Assembly (NCBI GenBank): GCA_964356355.1
Contig: CAYHGX010000005.1
Coordinates: 24,682-88,681 of the forward strand
Length of the DNA stretch: 64,000 bases
Source: CAYHGX01 sp964356355
Lineage (GTDB): Bacteria; Patescibacteriota; Gracilibacteria; UBA1369; LOWO2-01-FULL-3
Reading direction: 5' to 3'
This document shows, piece after piece, positions 50,396-60,277 of this stretch (its first letter is position 1; each line of letters starts with the position of its first letter). The notes beneath the pieces are model-generated. The model worked only from the letters and a program-made list of their open reading frames with translations. It did no database searches and had not been told where the DNA came from. The position numbers were made by a program, and so were the translations under genes.

Positions 50396-50450
50396 GTGAG
50401 CGAATACTCACCGTGAAATATTCGGCAAAACTTTTCAAGTTGAAATCGGC
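50396..50450 (+). promoter_or_regulatory. Element shared upstream of both HNH genes, copy 2
   Basis: It begins with the dyad GGTGAG-CGAATA-CTCACC (50396-50413), then GAAAT, CAAAACTTTTCAA and AAATCGG, paralleling the blocks at 20703-20757 on the other strand. It ends about 87 bases before the HNH start. The blocks between vary, so the match is patchy. Confidence 0.55.
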
Positions 50451-50536
50451 AATTTGCGGCTCCTGGGTCCCGTTTTGCCGTGATTATTCGCACGATTTCT
50501 GTTAGTATTTGTGCCTAATAAGTTAACTAAAAAAAC

Positions 50537-51487
50537 ATGAAAATTTCTGATGAAAAATTGGTGGGCGCGGGAGTGATTTCTGAGGGGCTGGGTGGTGGAG
50601 TGGGTGGATTTTCTGACGATCTATTATTAAGTTTGTGCGTGAAGTTTGGTGCACGAGCATTGAAATGGCGCAGAAGATTTACTGGTCTCTTACCCGAAGT
50701 ACAGAAAAGAAAATTATATGAGAAAAAAGGATTCGATTCCATTTTTGTATTTGCCTATAAGCTGGCTGGATTGTCCGAAAAACAGGTACGGGCGGTTCTG
50801 AATTTAAGGAACAGATTTGAGGATAAGCCAGTGCTGAAAGGATTGCTGGAGAGTGGTGAGGTGAGCGTGAATAAACTGGCAAGAGTGGCGAGTATTGCAA
50901 CACCGGAAAATGAGGGAGAATTGGCAGAGAAAGTAAAAATCTTACCTCAGAGTGCCCTTGAAACAATGGCCAGGGATCATCGCAATTTCCTGGGACAAAA
51001 TGCTTCAACCAAGCCATTATTTGAGTACGAATCTCTGCGCGCGCAGACGCTCGATTTTGAAATTTCAGAGGAGGTGGCGCGAGAATTGAATCAGCTAAAT
51101 TCGTTGGGACATGATGTGAATAAAATTATTTTGGAAATGTTGAAGAAGAGAAAAATGGAGATTGAGGAAAAGAAAAAACAGCTAGGCGAGGCGGCAATTG
51201 CACGCATGGAAGCAAAAAAGGCGGCGTTTAAGCCTGGGAAAAAGTTGAAAAAGTCGAGCTACGTTTCTGTAAAAGTGAGGGCGGTTCTAAAAGAAGAATA
51301 TGGCGAGAAATGCTCAGTTCCCGGTTGCTGCAAGCCGGCGGATGTAAATCATCATTCGCAGAGGCGTTCTCTAGTTGGCATAGATGATCCGCGCTACATG
51401 GCTCCATTATGCAAAGACCACCATCAAATCGCACACATGATTGACCAGAAGTATGTAACTACCTTGTTACAGCGCTCTGGGGGCTAA
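50537..51487 (+). CDS. HNH endonuclease-like protein, copy 2
   Basis: The protein has 316 residues. A Gly-rich start (GAGVISEGLGGGVGGF, absent from copy 1) is followed by the conserved block LCVKFGARALKWRRRF and KKGFDSIFVFAYKLAGLS, a charged coil and an HNH nuclease (CSVPGC, VNHHSQRRS, CKDHHQIAH). It is about two-thirds identical in the conserved blocks to copy 1 at 19660. A shared upstream element and several copies per genome suggest a selfish or mobile cassette. Nuclease activity is inferred from the motif. Confidence 0.87.
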   Translation: MKISDEKLVGAGVISEGLGGGVGGFSDDLLLSLCVKFGARALKWRRRFTGLLPEVQKRKLYEKKGFDSIFVFAYKLAGLSEKQVRAVLNLRNRFEDKPVLKGLLESGEVSVNKLARVASIATPENEGELAEKVKILPQSALETMARDHRNFLGQNASTKPLFEYESLRAQTLDFEISEEVARELNQLNSLGHDVNKIILEMLKKRKMEIEEKKKQLGEAAIARMEAKKAAFKPGKKLKKSSYVSVKVRAVLKEEYGEKCSVPGCCKPADVNHHSQRRSLVGIDDPRYMAPLCKDHHQIAHMIDQKYVTTLLQRSGG

Positions 51488-51517
51488 CATTCTTGATAGA
51501 TAAGGCTCTCTTTGTGG

Positions 51518-51964
51518 TTAGAGTTTTCCTACCTCCTCTTTGAGTTTTGAATTTATCTCACCAACTGTCGCAAAGAATTCTTCATAGGTTGGTGCTAATT
51601 CAGCATCCCCTCTCATCAGTGAAATATTTAATTCCTCCAATATTGCTTCGAATTGGCTGACGTCCACACCTTTTGTCCTTTCTGAATCGATGGCCGCTGA
51701 TAATTGATTTGCGGCATCAGAAACCCTATTCATAAAATCCCCATAAGTGGGGGCCAGGGCCGCGTCACCGCGTTGTAGAGTGGATTGGAGCTTGTTTTGT
51801 GCCTCGGCCAGTGGCCCAGCGGGTTGAACAACTTCCTGCACATCTTTTATTTCTAAGGGAGTGGGGTCGGTGGTTACTTCGATCTGGTTTTCGGCAGGTT
51901 GGCAGGCTGTTATGACCAATAATGCGAGTGCGAAAGCAGATAGTAGAGCTTTATTTAGTTTCAT
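51518..51964 (-). CDS. Lipoprotein with two RGDAxLAPTY repeats
   Basis: The start at 51964 (MKLNKALLSAF) gives 148 residues with a signal and lipobox LVITAC. An ATG at 51988 would add 8 residues. A helical remainder has the repeated unit RGDAALAPTYGDFMNRV and RGDAELAPTYEEFFATV, 70 residues apart, suggesting two copies of one helical module. It is presumably anchored to the outer face of the membrane. No family is recognised. Confidence 0.75.
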   Translation of the reverse strand: MKLNKALLSAFALALLVITACQPAENQIEVTTDPTPLEIKDVQEVVQPAGPLAEAQNKLQSTLQRGDAALAPTYGDFMNRVSDAANQLSAAIDSERTKGVDVSQFEAILEELNISLMRGDAELAPTYEEFFATVGEINSKLKEEVGKL

Positions 51965-51999
51965 GAGTAATCTGGTTATTTTTCCCATCCTACAATATA

Positions 52000-53904
52000 A
52001 TGGGCGCGAAAATCAATGAACTGATCATGGACAAAGCACTCAATTATATCCGCACAAACTTTGTTTTTTTGGCGCTGTCATCAATGTTTCTCTTTTTCCT
52101 TTTCAACCCGGTTTTTAAAAAATACGATTATGGGAGTGAGTGGCCGAGTGTGCTGGCTTTTTGCCTAATATTGCCGTTGTTATATATCAAAGATCGAAAG
52201 GACTTGTTGTTCTCAAAGGATCTACCCGGAACGAGATCTCTGGAAAAAATATTTTTTGGGATTTTTGCTATTTTTATGATCCTATCTTTTGCCTTTTCCC
52301 AAACAAAGAACATTGGCTTAAGCGAAGTAATGGCCTATTTGTCATGTTTTGGCGTTTACTTTTTGCTAGCGCACCGAAAGGTGGAGTGGACAGATAAAAT
52401 CATTAAAACCATCGTACTTAGTACTATTGCGGCCTCAGTGTTGGGAACTCTCCTTTACATCTTCCGCGATGAACCACGCTTGTTTGGGCCATTTTTCAAC
52501 CTGATGCACCATGGAAACCTGTGGCCAAATGCCTTCGCGCTCTTTTTACTCATGACGTGGCCGCTTTTGTTATCCAGTAAATATAAAAACTTCCTTCCTT
52601 TTGTGCTAAGTGCACTGTTACTCACCTACTCCCGAGGAGCAATAATCGCCTTCGCCGGACAGTTATTTTTACTATTTCTTTACTGGTTGTTTTATCTAAA
52701 GAAACCGGGCTGGCGCTTAGCCTTCAAAGATTTCGTAAAGGTGGTAATTGTGGCGGCGGCTACGGTTTTACTCTTTTTGGGCATTAATAGTTTGAGAGCA
52801 ATAAATTATCCTGTTATCAATATCGAGGAACGTGCGACCTTTCAAAACAGTGAAAGCCTTACCTCCAAACAAGAGCGGGTGGACTTTTGGGAATCTGCAA
52901 TTAGATTGGCGGAGGAAAAACCTTTACTAGGCTGGGGGCCTTTTAGTTTTAGATATGCAAACTATCCTATTCAAAAGACCTTTCTTGGTGCCAGCGATCA
53001 TCCCCACAATATATTTTTAAAGATGGCAGCGGAAAATGGGTTGGTGGCGGCCGGGGCGTTCTTGGCATTTCTAATAACCGTTTTCACCGCTGTGAGTAGG
53101 CGTTTTCGAGGACTGGAAAAGGAAGACAGGATGAAGGTGATGATATTTGGAGTGGGAATTTTAGGTGCATTGGCACACAGCATGATCGACTACAATTTCA
53201 ATTTCATGGCTACCCTAATCCTATTCTTCCTCTTGCTGGGGCTAATGCGCAGCCTAGTAAGCGGAAACAAACAGGATAAGATTGAACGTAGAGGCTTTCC
53301 AGTTGGAGTATTCTTCGTAACTATTATGCTGGCGATGTGGGCAGTTTATGAGCTTAGTCTGGGAGTGGCAAACAAATTATCTATGGATAAAACCTATTTG
53401 GACCAATCCTTTTACCCTCGTAATAGTTTTCTTAATCGAGCAGATGCGGCTCTTGCCGACAAAGATTATGAAACGGCGCTGAAGGCAGCCAACAAGGAAA
53501 TCGCCCTAAATTCACTGGATGCTCAGGCCTGGTATCTTCGCGGCGTAATTTACTGTAAACCAGATTTTGAACTGCACGAAGAAGCACTCTGTAAGGAGAG
53601 TTTAGCTAAAGCGCTGGAGATAAATCCAATGAATGACTTCAATTACTATAACGACTACATAAGATTAACGAAGGATGCCAACGTCATTAATCGTGCAAAA
53701 GGCCTTTTGAATCTATATTTTGGATACGTGGAAAACAATGTTCACTTTACCGCTTACACCCCTAATGTGGAGGCGGCAGCAGCGCTTGTGGAGGAGCTAT
53801 TGCCCTATTTGAGCTCTACTGAAGCCTTGAATATGAAGCTAGCTAAAGATAAGATGCTGAAAACTGCTAAAAGACTAAGAGATGAGAGTACCAAAATTTT
53901 GTAG
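52000..53904 (+). CDS. O-antigen ligase/polymerase-like protein with TPR tail
   Basis: The protein has 634 residues; the Met at residue 10 (52027) is an alternative start. About 11 membrane helices (10-430) carry a Wzy_C-type loop with GWGPFSFRYANYP and DHPHNIFLKMAAENG. The C-terminal 180 residues are TPR-like helices (DKDYETALKAANKEIALN, LDAQAWYLRGVIYC). WaaL/Wzy proteins ligate or polymerise glycan on lipid carriers at the outer face of the membrane. It probably joins a surface polysaccharide or glycosylates surface proteins. Confidence 0.85.
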   Translation: MGAKINELIMDKALNYIRTNFVFLALSSMFLFFLFNPVFKKYDYGSEWPSVLAFCLILPLLYIKDRKDLLFSKDLPGTRSLEKIFFGIFAIFMILSFAFSQTKNIGLSEVMAYLSCFGVYFLLAHRKVEWTDKIIKTIVLSTIAASVLGTLLYIFRDEPRLFGPFFNLMHHGNLWPNAFALFLLMTWPLLLSSKYKNFLPFVLSALLLTYSRGAIIAFAGQLFLLFLYWLFYLKKPGWRLAFKDFVKVVIVAAATVLLFLGINSLRAINYPVINIEERATFQNSESLTSKQERVDFWESAIRLAEEKPLLGWGPFSFRYANYPIQKTFLGASDHPHNIFLKMAAENGLVAAGAFLAFLITVFTAVSRRFRGLEKEDRMKVMIFGVGILGALAHSMIDYNFNFMATLILFFLLLGLMRSLVSGNKQDKIERRGFPVGVFFVTIMLAMWAVYELSLGVANKLSMDKTYLDQSFYPRNSFLNRADAALADKDYETALKAANKEIALNSLDAQAWYLRGVIYCKPDFELHEEALCKESLAKALEINPMNDFNYYNDYIRLTKDANVINRAKGLLNLYFGYVENNVHFTAYTPNVEAAAALVEELLPYLSSTEALNMKLAKDKMLKTAKRLRDESTKIL

Positions 53905-54748
53905 TGCAATGTTTGACTTTGACGGCACAATAACCGAGAAAGGTTATTATGAGCCGCCTAAAGAGATGGTGGAGGCATTGGTGGAGCTTGCGGGCAAAAT
54001 GCCAATTGCCTTTTGTACTGGCCGTCAGTTGGAATCATTTGAGAAACATGGAGTAAAATGTCTGATAGACGGGATGAGCGAGGAGCAGAGGAAAAAGTTT
54101 CTTAAAAATCTTTTTCTGATCGCTGAAAATGGCTCTGTTGGCTATGCTTATGATGATGGTCAGGATCACTATGAGGAATTTTATAGGGCAAGCTGGCCGG
54201 AGGAGTTTATAAAAAGGGAGGAGCTAAGTGGAATTTTGAGTCGGGAGATTGCTCATTATGGGGATATGCTGGATAGCGGACACAGAGTAGTAATGGTAAT
54301 GCGTACCAATCTTTATGATGGCGACCATACCAATATAAAGGCCGTGAATACCCTTTCCGAACAAATATATATGGTTTGTAAAAGAGTTCTCACGGAAATT
54401 GATCCGAATTATGAAAAGCATCTGCACATTGGGAATTCCGGGATTGGAGTGATTATTTGTCCGGCCAATAGCGATAAGGATGAGGGGGTGCGCAGATTTG
54501 GTGAGTATCTCACACAAGAGCGCGGAATGAGCTTCAGCAAACAATTTTCAGAAATCTTGGTAGTTGGCGATAGTCCGCAAGAGGGCGGAAATGATCGCTA
54601 TTTTTTGAGCGGGCGCTATGGGACATCCTTCACTGTTGGGGATTTAAACCCTGAAATATTGCGGCTACAGGCTGTGGTGGATAAGGCTGGGGACCGAGTA
54701 ATGAATGCCAAAGGGACTCTGTACCTAGTAAAAAGGGAACTTTTGTAA
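53882..54748 (+). CDS. HAD-superfamily hydrolase (Cof/sugar-phosphatase-like)
   Basis: The protein has 288 residues. Motif I is AMFDFDGTITEKG (residues 9-21) and the C-terminal motif is ILVVGDSPQEGGNDRYF. The type II cap in the middle suggests a sugar or phospholipid phosphate substrate, possibly a glycan precursor given the ligase upstream. The gene overlaps the previous one by 23 bases, so translation is probably coupled. The exact substrate is unknown. Confidence 0.85.
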   Translation: MRVPKFCSAMFDFDGTITEKGYYEPPKEMVEALVELAGKMPIAFCTGRQLESFEKHGVKCLIDGMSEEQRKKFLKNLFLIAENGSVGYAYDDGQDHYEEFYRASWPEEFIKREELSGILSREIAHYGDMLDSGHRVVMVMRTNLYDGDHTNIKAVNTLSEQIYMVCKRVLTEIDPNYEKHLHIGNSGIGVIICPANSDKDEGVRRFGEYLTQERGMSFSKQFSEILVVGDSPQEGGNDRYFLSGRYGTSFTVGDLNPEILRLQAVVDKAGDRVMNAKGTLYLVKRELL

Positions 54749-54857
54749 CTTTCCTGATTTCATTTACGTTATTTAATTTGGGCAATAAGCTTGACGAACA
54801 AGGCTTTTGTTATTTACCATAGACCTCCTATTTCAAATTTCTGTTTAACAAAACTAT

Positions 54858-57572
54858 ATGATTAGAAAATTCCTTTCACTTGTGGGAGTTGCAGCAATAA
54901 TGCTTGGCGTCCTTCCCACTACTGCTCTAGCAGCTATTGTTCCCACAGACTTCGTGACGGCAATAAATTATGAGGTAGGTGGAGTGGCAAAGGACAATTT
55001 CAATCCCTCCGGGGCTGAGGTTCTTACAATCAAGCTAAGTTATGACATGGCACATTTCGCGCCTGCACTAGCAACAGCGACTGGAACGATTAAGATTAAG
55101 CAGGGAGCGACAACGGTAAAAACCTTCCCGGCAATTAATGGAATTGTGGCGGCCGATCAGACACTTACCTGGAATGGTATTGAGAGCGACGGCAATTTTT
55201 GCAGCAATCCTCCAAGCACTCCATGCGCTAATGGCACTTACTCAGTAGAGGTAGTGGTTAATTCAACTATTGGTGCTGATACCTGGAGTGAAACCGAGAG
55301 CAAAAATTTCACAATTGGAGCTCCGGTGGCAGCTGTTGCTATTACGACATTCACCTCAGTACCTACAAAGGGAGGAGCAACATTTGACCCAGCGCCAAGT
55401 GCAGACGATGAAGATCTTGCTTTAAATTACACGTTAAACAAGGTTGCGGACGTAGAGATTAATATCAAGGACAGTAAGGATAAGACTATCAAAACCTTCA
55501 ATAAGATGGCCAACTCAACTGGCTCATTTTCATGGGACGGAACTGTTGCGAGTAAACTGGTGGCACCTGGTACTTATAAGGTAGTGCTAACAGCTACGAA
55601 GGCTGGTGAGGCAACTGCAACTCAGAGCAAGGACCTGGTTGTGGCATATAACAATGCAAGTAAGCCGGGAATTGATAATTATACACTTTCCACACCCTCT
55701 TTTGATCCTGATGTTGAGGATACTGCCATTGGATTCACAAATCTTAGAGATGCCAATATTACTGTGGAGATTCGCCAGAATGATGGCGTGGTAGTTCGCA
55801 CATTCAGCAATTATGAGGATGACAATTTTAATGCAGGAGATACTCACAATGTGGTTTGGAATGGCAAAAATTCATCAGGCACAATTGCAACCGATGGCGG
55901 ATACAAGGTTTTTATTGAGCTGAGAAATGAGTATGGAGTTACTACAAAGGAGGATACGATCACTCTAATCAATACCTCTGGTTCAATCTCTAGCAGTAAT
56001 AATCACATCGATGATATCTCTTTTAGCCCCTCCTCAAAATTTAAACCCGGAGATGATGAGGAGCTAAAAATTGAGTTTGATGCAAAGGTAGACCTTGCTG
56101 AATTAACAATCTCAGCAGTAAGAGGAAATGACAGGTATGAAATCGATCATATGGAAGAGCTGGATAAGGAGACGAACCTGGAAACTACCTGGGACGGAAA
56201 GGATGATGATGATGAATTTGTACCTGAAGGAACATGGAAAATTGAATTCAAATCCAAAGTTGGCTCCACCACTCTCACTGCGATTAAATCGATAATTGTT
56301 GAATATGATAAACCGGTAATTGATGAATTTTTGATTTCAAAGACGAAGTTTGACAATGAGCTTGGTGAAAGTACCTATGCCCTATTCAAGGTTGACCGCG
56401 CAGCACAAATCACTTTGGCGGTAATGCTGGATGGTGAGGAGGATGATACTTTGGAAGAGGAAATGGAGGTGGAAGAGGACAGATGGTATGCAGTTCAATT
56501 TGATGGTGGCAGCTATGATTATTCCGATAGCATAGCTCTCAAGCTGACAGCGGCAAATATTTCAAATATTGATGTTTATGATTCTGAAAAAATAACCGTG
56601 GATTTGGCTGAGGACGATACGTCAAGCAATGTTTCTAATGTTACCAATGACGATATCGATCCGGTAGTTACAGATGGAAAAACAGAAATGACAGTAAATT
56701 TTGAATTGGAGGAGGAGGCTGATGTGGATATCACAATTTATAAGGGCAAGAATACAACCAGTACCAAGGTGGTTGAGATTTTTAATCAGGATAATCTGGA
56801 TTCTGGTTCACACAGTATTCCTTGGAATGGCCGAGATGAGGATGGATCTACTCTTTCCAAAGGCTTCTACACCTATAAAATAGTTTCCCATAAATCCAGT
56901 ACTGATACTGAAACCGGTACATTTGTTATTGGAGAAAGTGATGATTTACAATCCACCGGCGGATCAAGCAATGGAGGTAGTAGTAACGGCGGCGGAAATT
57001 CCAATACAACAAAGTGTGCTAATTTCACGGATGTAAGCGCTAGCAGTGAACTCTGCGAGGCAATTACATGGGCAAAGGATTCAGGAGTAGTAAGTGGTTA
57101 TGCGGATGGTACCTTTAAGCCATCTTCACCTATCAATCGTGTAGAAATGCTTAAGGTGGTGCTAGAGGCATTGGGAATTGGTCCGGAGCTGAGCGTGAGT
57201 GGAAATCTTGGCTTTAAGGATGTAGAAACCGGTGCCTGGTATATGGGCTACATCAAAGCTGGCAAAGACCGTGGAATTTTCAATGGAGATAGTGGAATGG
57301 GCACAGCGCGCCCTGGCGACACCGTAAATCGAGTGGAGGCCTTGAAGCTGGCACTTGAAACTGTACGTATCCAGAAGGGACTTGCGCTAAATCGTTGTGA
57401 AAGTTCTTATGCCGACGTGAAATCTACAGACTGGTTTTCAGTCTATGCATGCCAGGCGGCACAGTATGATTTATTCGATATTTCCGGAAATAATCTTGCT
57501 CCGGGCACCCTTTCTTCACGCGGAGAAATCGTAGAAATGCTCTACAGGATGCACAAAGCAGGCCTTCTATAA
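54858..57572 (+). CDS. Large SLH-domain surface protein with FlgD-Ig modules
   Basis: The 904 residues comprise a signal peptide (1-25, ALA), about six FlgD-type Ig modules (TLTWNGIESDG, SFSWDGT, NVVWNGKNSSG, TTWDGKDDDD, VQFDGGS, IPWNGRDEDG), a Ser/Gly/Asn linker (about 700-712) and three SLH repeats at the C-terminus (GYADGTFKPSSPINRVE and later TVNRVE). It is an adhesive or structural S-layer-type protein, with SLH anchoring to the wall polymer. The paralogue directly downstream shares the layout. Many acidic patches (DDDDE) are consistent with calcium binding, which is an inference. Confidence 0.88.
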   Translation: MIRKFLSLVGVAAIMLGVLPTTALAAIVPTDFVTAINYEVGGVAKDNFNPSGAEVLTIKLSYDMAHFAPALATATGTIKIKQGATTVKTFPAINGIVAADQTLTWNGIESDGNFCSNPPSTPCANGTYSVEVVVNSTIGADTWSETESKNFTIGAPVAAVAITTFTSVPTKGGATFDPAPSADDEDLALNYTLNKVADVEINIKDSKDKTIKTFNKMANSTGSFSWDGTVASKLVAPGTYKVVLTATKAGEATATQSKDLVVAYNNASKPGIDNYTLSTPSFDPDVEDTAIGFTNLRDANITVEIRQNDGVVVRTFSNYEDDNFNAGDTHNVVWNGKNSSGTIATDGGYKVFIELRNEYGVTTKEDTITLINTSGSISSSNNHIDDISFSPSSKFKPGDDEELKIEFDAKVDLAELTISAVRGNDRYEIDHMEELDKETNLETTWDGKDDDDEFVPEGTWKIEFKSKVGSTTLTAIKSIIVEYDKPVIDEFLISKTKFDNELGESTYALFKVDRAAQITLAVMLDGEEDDTLEEEMEVEEDRWYAVQFDGGSYDYSDSIALKLTAANISNIDVYDSEKITVDLAEDDTSSNVSNVTNDDIDPVVTDGKTEMTVNFELEEEADVDITIYKGKNTTSTKVVEIFNQDNLDSGSHSIPWNGRDEDGSTLSKGFYTYKIVSHKSSTDTETGTFVIGESDDLQSTGGSSNGGSSNGGGNSNTTKCANFTDVSASSELCEAITWAKDSGVVSGYADGTFKPSSPINRVEMLKVVLEALGIGPELSVSGNLGFKDVETGAWYMGYIKAGKDRGIFNGDSGMGTARPGDTVNRVEALKLALETVRIQKGLALNRCESSYADVKSTDWFSVYACQAAQYDLFDISGNNLAPGTLSSRGEIVEMLYRMHKAGLL

Positions 57573-57578
57573 TTTTTC

Positions 57579-57606
57579 TTGACAAATACGTAATTACATT
57601 TATACT
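57579..57606 (+). promoter_or_regulatory. Strong promoter of the main SLH protein gene
   Basis: TTGACA and TATACT are separated by 16 bases, near consensus. The -10 box ends 36 bases before the start. The surrounding sequence is AT-rich. Confidence 0.7.
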
Positions 57607-57642
57607 TTGAACCTTATTATTTCTTATTTAACCCATAATAAT

Positions 57643-60048
57643 ATGTGGAAAAAACTACTTGCTGTTGTTGCAGTGGTGATGACAATTGCATCATCTACAG
57701 CATCAGCGTTGGTTGTGGCGCCAGGAGTTGCTCCTGCAGCAGGCGGTGCCGTGATCACAAACTTTGCAGTTAGCCCAGCTACCTTTGATGCTTCAAAGGC
57801 AGAGACAGCTACTGTAAGCTTCGGTCTTACTACTAATTCCGAGGTTTATGTTTATGTTCTTAATAAGAGAACAAGTGAAATTGCAACAGTGCTTGCAAAC
57901 CGCGTGCTTACTCTTAAGGGCAATCTAACTTATTCATTTACAGGTAAAACTGCAAATAATACAGTGATGGAAGATGGTGTTTACGTTGTTAAGGCGTATA
58001 CATACGATCCAGTAACTCACGCTTCTAATGGTGGGTTTGAAACAAAGGAGGTAACTATTGCCACTGTTTCAGTTCAGAATGCACTTGCTCCAAAGATTAC
58101 AGGTCTAGTTGCTGATCCAGCTGCTTTTTCAGCTGAAAGCAATGAAACTACAGACATCTCTTTTGATGTTGATAAGGACGGTTATGTAACTGTTGTTATC
58201 AAAAAGGGTGCTGCAGTTGTAAAGACTTTCTCTGAATACACTGGTGATTTCTTCCGTTCTACAGAAAGCCACTCAGTAAACTGGGATGGTACAGATGACA
58301 ATGGTGCACGTGTGGCTAATGGTACTTATACAGCTGTTGTAACTGCTACTAATGACGACGGCACAAACACTGTTTCTACAAGTGTAGAGGTACAGGCTGC
58401 TGCTGTTTCTAGCGCAGGTGTAATTAAGAACCTAAAGCTTGACCCAACAGGTACATGGGATCCTACACAGGATGGTGAGATGGAAATTGATTATAAGTTG
58501 ACTGAGGACGTAAAATCTCTAAACATTGAGGCTAAAATGGGCAACAAGGTTGTAGAGATTACTGATGATACTTATGTTGATAGCGACGACTACACAGACG
58601 TATGGGATGGTACAGATGATGATGGTGACTATGTTGATCAGGGTGTATGGACAATTACTGTTCGTGCCGATGGCGACAAAGTTTCCAAGACAGTAAATGT
58701 TCAATACGATCAGCCAACTTTTGACAACGTTTTCGTTACAAAGAAGTCTTTTGACCCTTCTGCTGACGAATTCACAACTCTTGGATTCAAGCTTGATGCT
58801 GCTGCCGATGTAAAGGTAGAGGTGTACAAGGGTTCCAAGAAGGAAACTACATTGGTTGACCATGAGCATGTTGGAAAAAATCGTTGGTACACTGTTGATT
58901 ACAATGGTGTAGACAATGATGGTGAAGATGTTGCTTACGGAAGTGACTGGAAATTCAAGATTACTGCTAAAAATGAGACTGAAACTGACCTAGTACAGGT
59001 TAAAACTATTGAATTCGATGTTCAACAGGACGAGGTTTCTAGCGACAAATCAAATGTAACTGCTGATTATATCACTCCAGCTGCATTCGATGATGAAAGA
59101 ACTGACTCAATGGTGGTTGGTTATACAATTGATGAGGATGCCGAAATTTACATGGCAATCTATGAGGGTGCAACAACTAGCGGTAATGCAGAAATCGAGC
59201 TAATGGACTATGAGCAGAAGTATGCAGGTTCATACTCTATGCCATGGGATGGCCGTGATGAGGATGGCAAAAAGCTTAAAGATGGTACTTACTCATATAA
59301 GATCATCTCTAAGGTTGGAAGCCACAAAGATACTGAAGTTGGTACATTTGTAATCGGTAACTCAGCTGATTTCGGTGGAACTCCACAGCCTCCACAACCT
59401 CCAGCTGGAAATTGTAATACTTACTGGGATCTTGCAAACGTTAACAGCACTGAATTGTGTGATGCTATCTCATGGGTAACAGATAAAGGTATCTTCGGTG
59501 GATACGTAGATGGAAGTTTCAAACCTTTCCAGACAATCAACAGAGCTGAAATGCTTAAAGTTGTACTACGTGCTTTCGAACCAGAGATCACTTTGCTTCC
59601 TACCGATGGTACTACACAGGGTTTCAACGACCTTGATGCAAAAGCTTGGTATATGTCATACGTAAGAACAGCTAAGTTCTACGGTATGCTTGCAGGTTAC
59701 AACAACGGAACAGAGGCTAGACTTGATAACAAGATCATCCGAGTAGAGGCACTTAAGTTTGCTTTGGAGGCTGCAAATGCTTTCACAAGCTACAAGATTC
59801 AGCCTTACAGCTACATCTACTATGCAGATGTAAATCCAAATGCTGAAAACCAGAAATGGTTCCTAAACTACGTATCTGAGTCTTACAGCTATATCCTTCT
59901 TAACGAAAGATATGATGCTCAGACAGGTAAATACTTCATTGACCCCAGTGAAGAAATGCAGAGAGGTGAAGTAGCATTGCTACTTTACAGAATGGCTAAG
60001 CACAACATGCTTGGTAGCTATTCTATCGGCGGACAACTGTACATGTAA
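57643..60048 (+). CDS. Probable major S-layer protein (SLH, FlgD-Ig)
   Basis: The start at 57643 (MWKKLLAVVAVVM) gives 801 residues and a clean signal peptide; an in-frame earlier start at 57607 would put a poor leader before it. It has about five FlgD-Ig modules (SVNWDGTDDNG, DVWDGTDDDG, VDYNGVDNDG, SMPWDGRDEDG), a Pro/Gln linker (GGTPQPPQPPAGNC), and three SLH repeats (GGYVDGSFKPFQTINRAE). Codon choice is narrower than in neighbours (repeated gct, gta, act), and a strong promoter and terminator frame it, the marks of a highly expressed gene. It is probably the main surface-layer subunit. Confidence 0.85.
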   Translation: MWKKLLAVVAVVMTIASSTASALVVAPGVAPAAGGAVITNFAVSPATFDASKAETATVSFGLTTNSEVYVYVLNKRTSEIATVLANRVLTLKGNLTYSFTGKTANNTVMEDGVYVVKAYTYDPVTHASNGGFETKEVTIATVSVQNALAPKITGLVADPAAFSAESNETTDISFDVDKDGYVTVVIKKGAAVVKTFSEYTGDFFRSTESHSVNWDGTDDNGARVANGTYTAVVTATNDDGTNTVSTSVEVQAAAVSSAGVIKNLKLDPTGTWDPTQDGEMEIDYKLTEDVKSLNIEAKMGNKVVEITDDTYVDSDDYTDVWDGTDDDGDYVDQGVWTITVRADGDKVSKTVNVQYDQPTFDNVFVTKKSFDPSADEFTTLGFKLDAAADVKVEVYKGSKKETTLVDHEHVGKNRWYTVDYNGVDNDGEDVAYGSDWKFKITAKNETETDLVQVKTIEFDVQQDEVSSDKSNVTADYITPAAFDDERTDSMVVGYTIDEDAEIYMAIYEGATTSGNAEIELMDYEQKYAGSYSMPWDGRDEDGKKLKDGTYSYKIISKVGSHKDTEVGTFVIGNSADFGGTPQPPQPPAGNCNTYWDLANVNSTELCDAISWVTDKGIFGGYVDGSFKPFQTINRAEMLKVVLRAFEPEITLLPTDGTTQGFNDLDAKAWYMSYVRTAKFYGMLAGYNNGTEARLDNKIIRVEALKFALEAANAFTSYKIQPYSYIYYADVNPNAENQKWFLNYVSESYSYILLNERYDAQTGKYFIDPSEEMQRGEVALLLYRMAKHNMLGSYSIGGQLYM

Positions 60049-60060
60049 TATGTACTTGGG

Positions 60061-60077
60061 GTACTAAAACTTAGTAC
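60061..60077. repeat. Perfect 7-pair hairpin after the S-layer gene
   Basis: GTACTAA-AAC-TTAGTAC starts 12 bases after the stop codon, ahead of the true terminator. It may stabilise the mRNA 3' end. Confidence 0.4.
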
Positions 60078-60107
60078 GAGCGACAATTCATAGGAATGAG
60101 GGGAGAA

Positions 60108-60134
60108 GGGTCACGCGAAAGCGTGGCCCTTTTT
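60108..60134 (+). terminator. Intrinsic terminator of the S-layer gene
   Basis: GGGTCACGC, GAAA loop, GCGTGGCCC and T5: nine pairs with one wobble. Confidence 0.85.
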
Positions 60135-60158
60135 CTTGGGTTATAAGCTCACTGCGGA

Positions 60159-60190
60159 ATGAGCACGGGCAAAGCCCGATGCTCATTTTT
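60159..60190 (+). terminator. Second terminator hairpin
   Basis: ATGAGC-A-CGGGC-AAA-GCCCG-AT-GCTCAT followed by a short T-run: eleven pairs with small bulges. It backs up the terminator at 60108. Confidence 0.65.
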
Positions 60191-60277
60191 CGTTCGCGCT
60201 CGCACCGTGTGCTCGCCGGCTCACTATTTACAAATGGGAGTTTAGTGATACAATTATTCTCCTAGTAACAAACTAAT

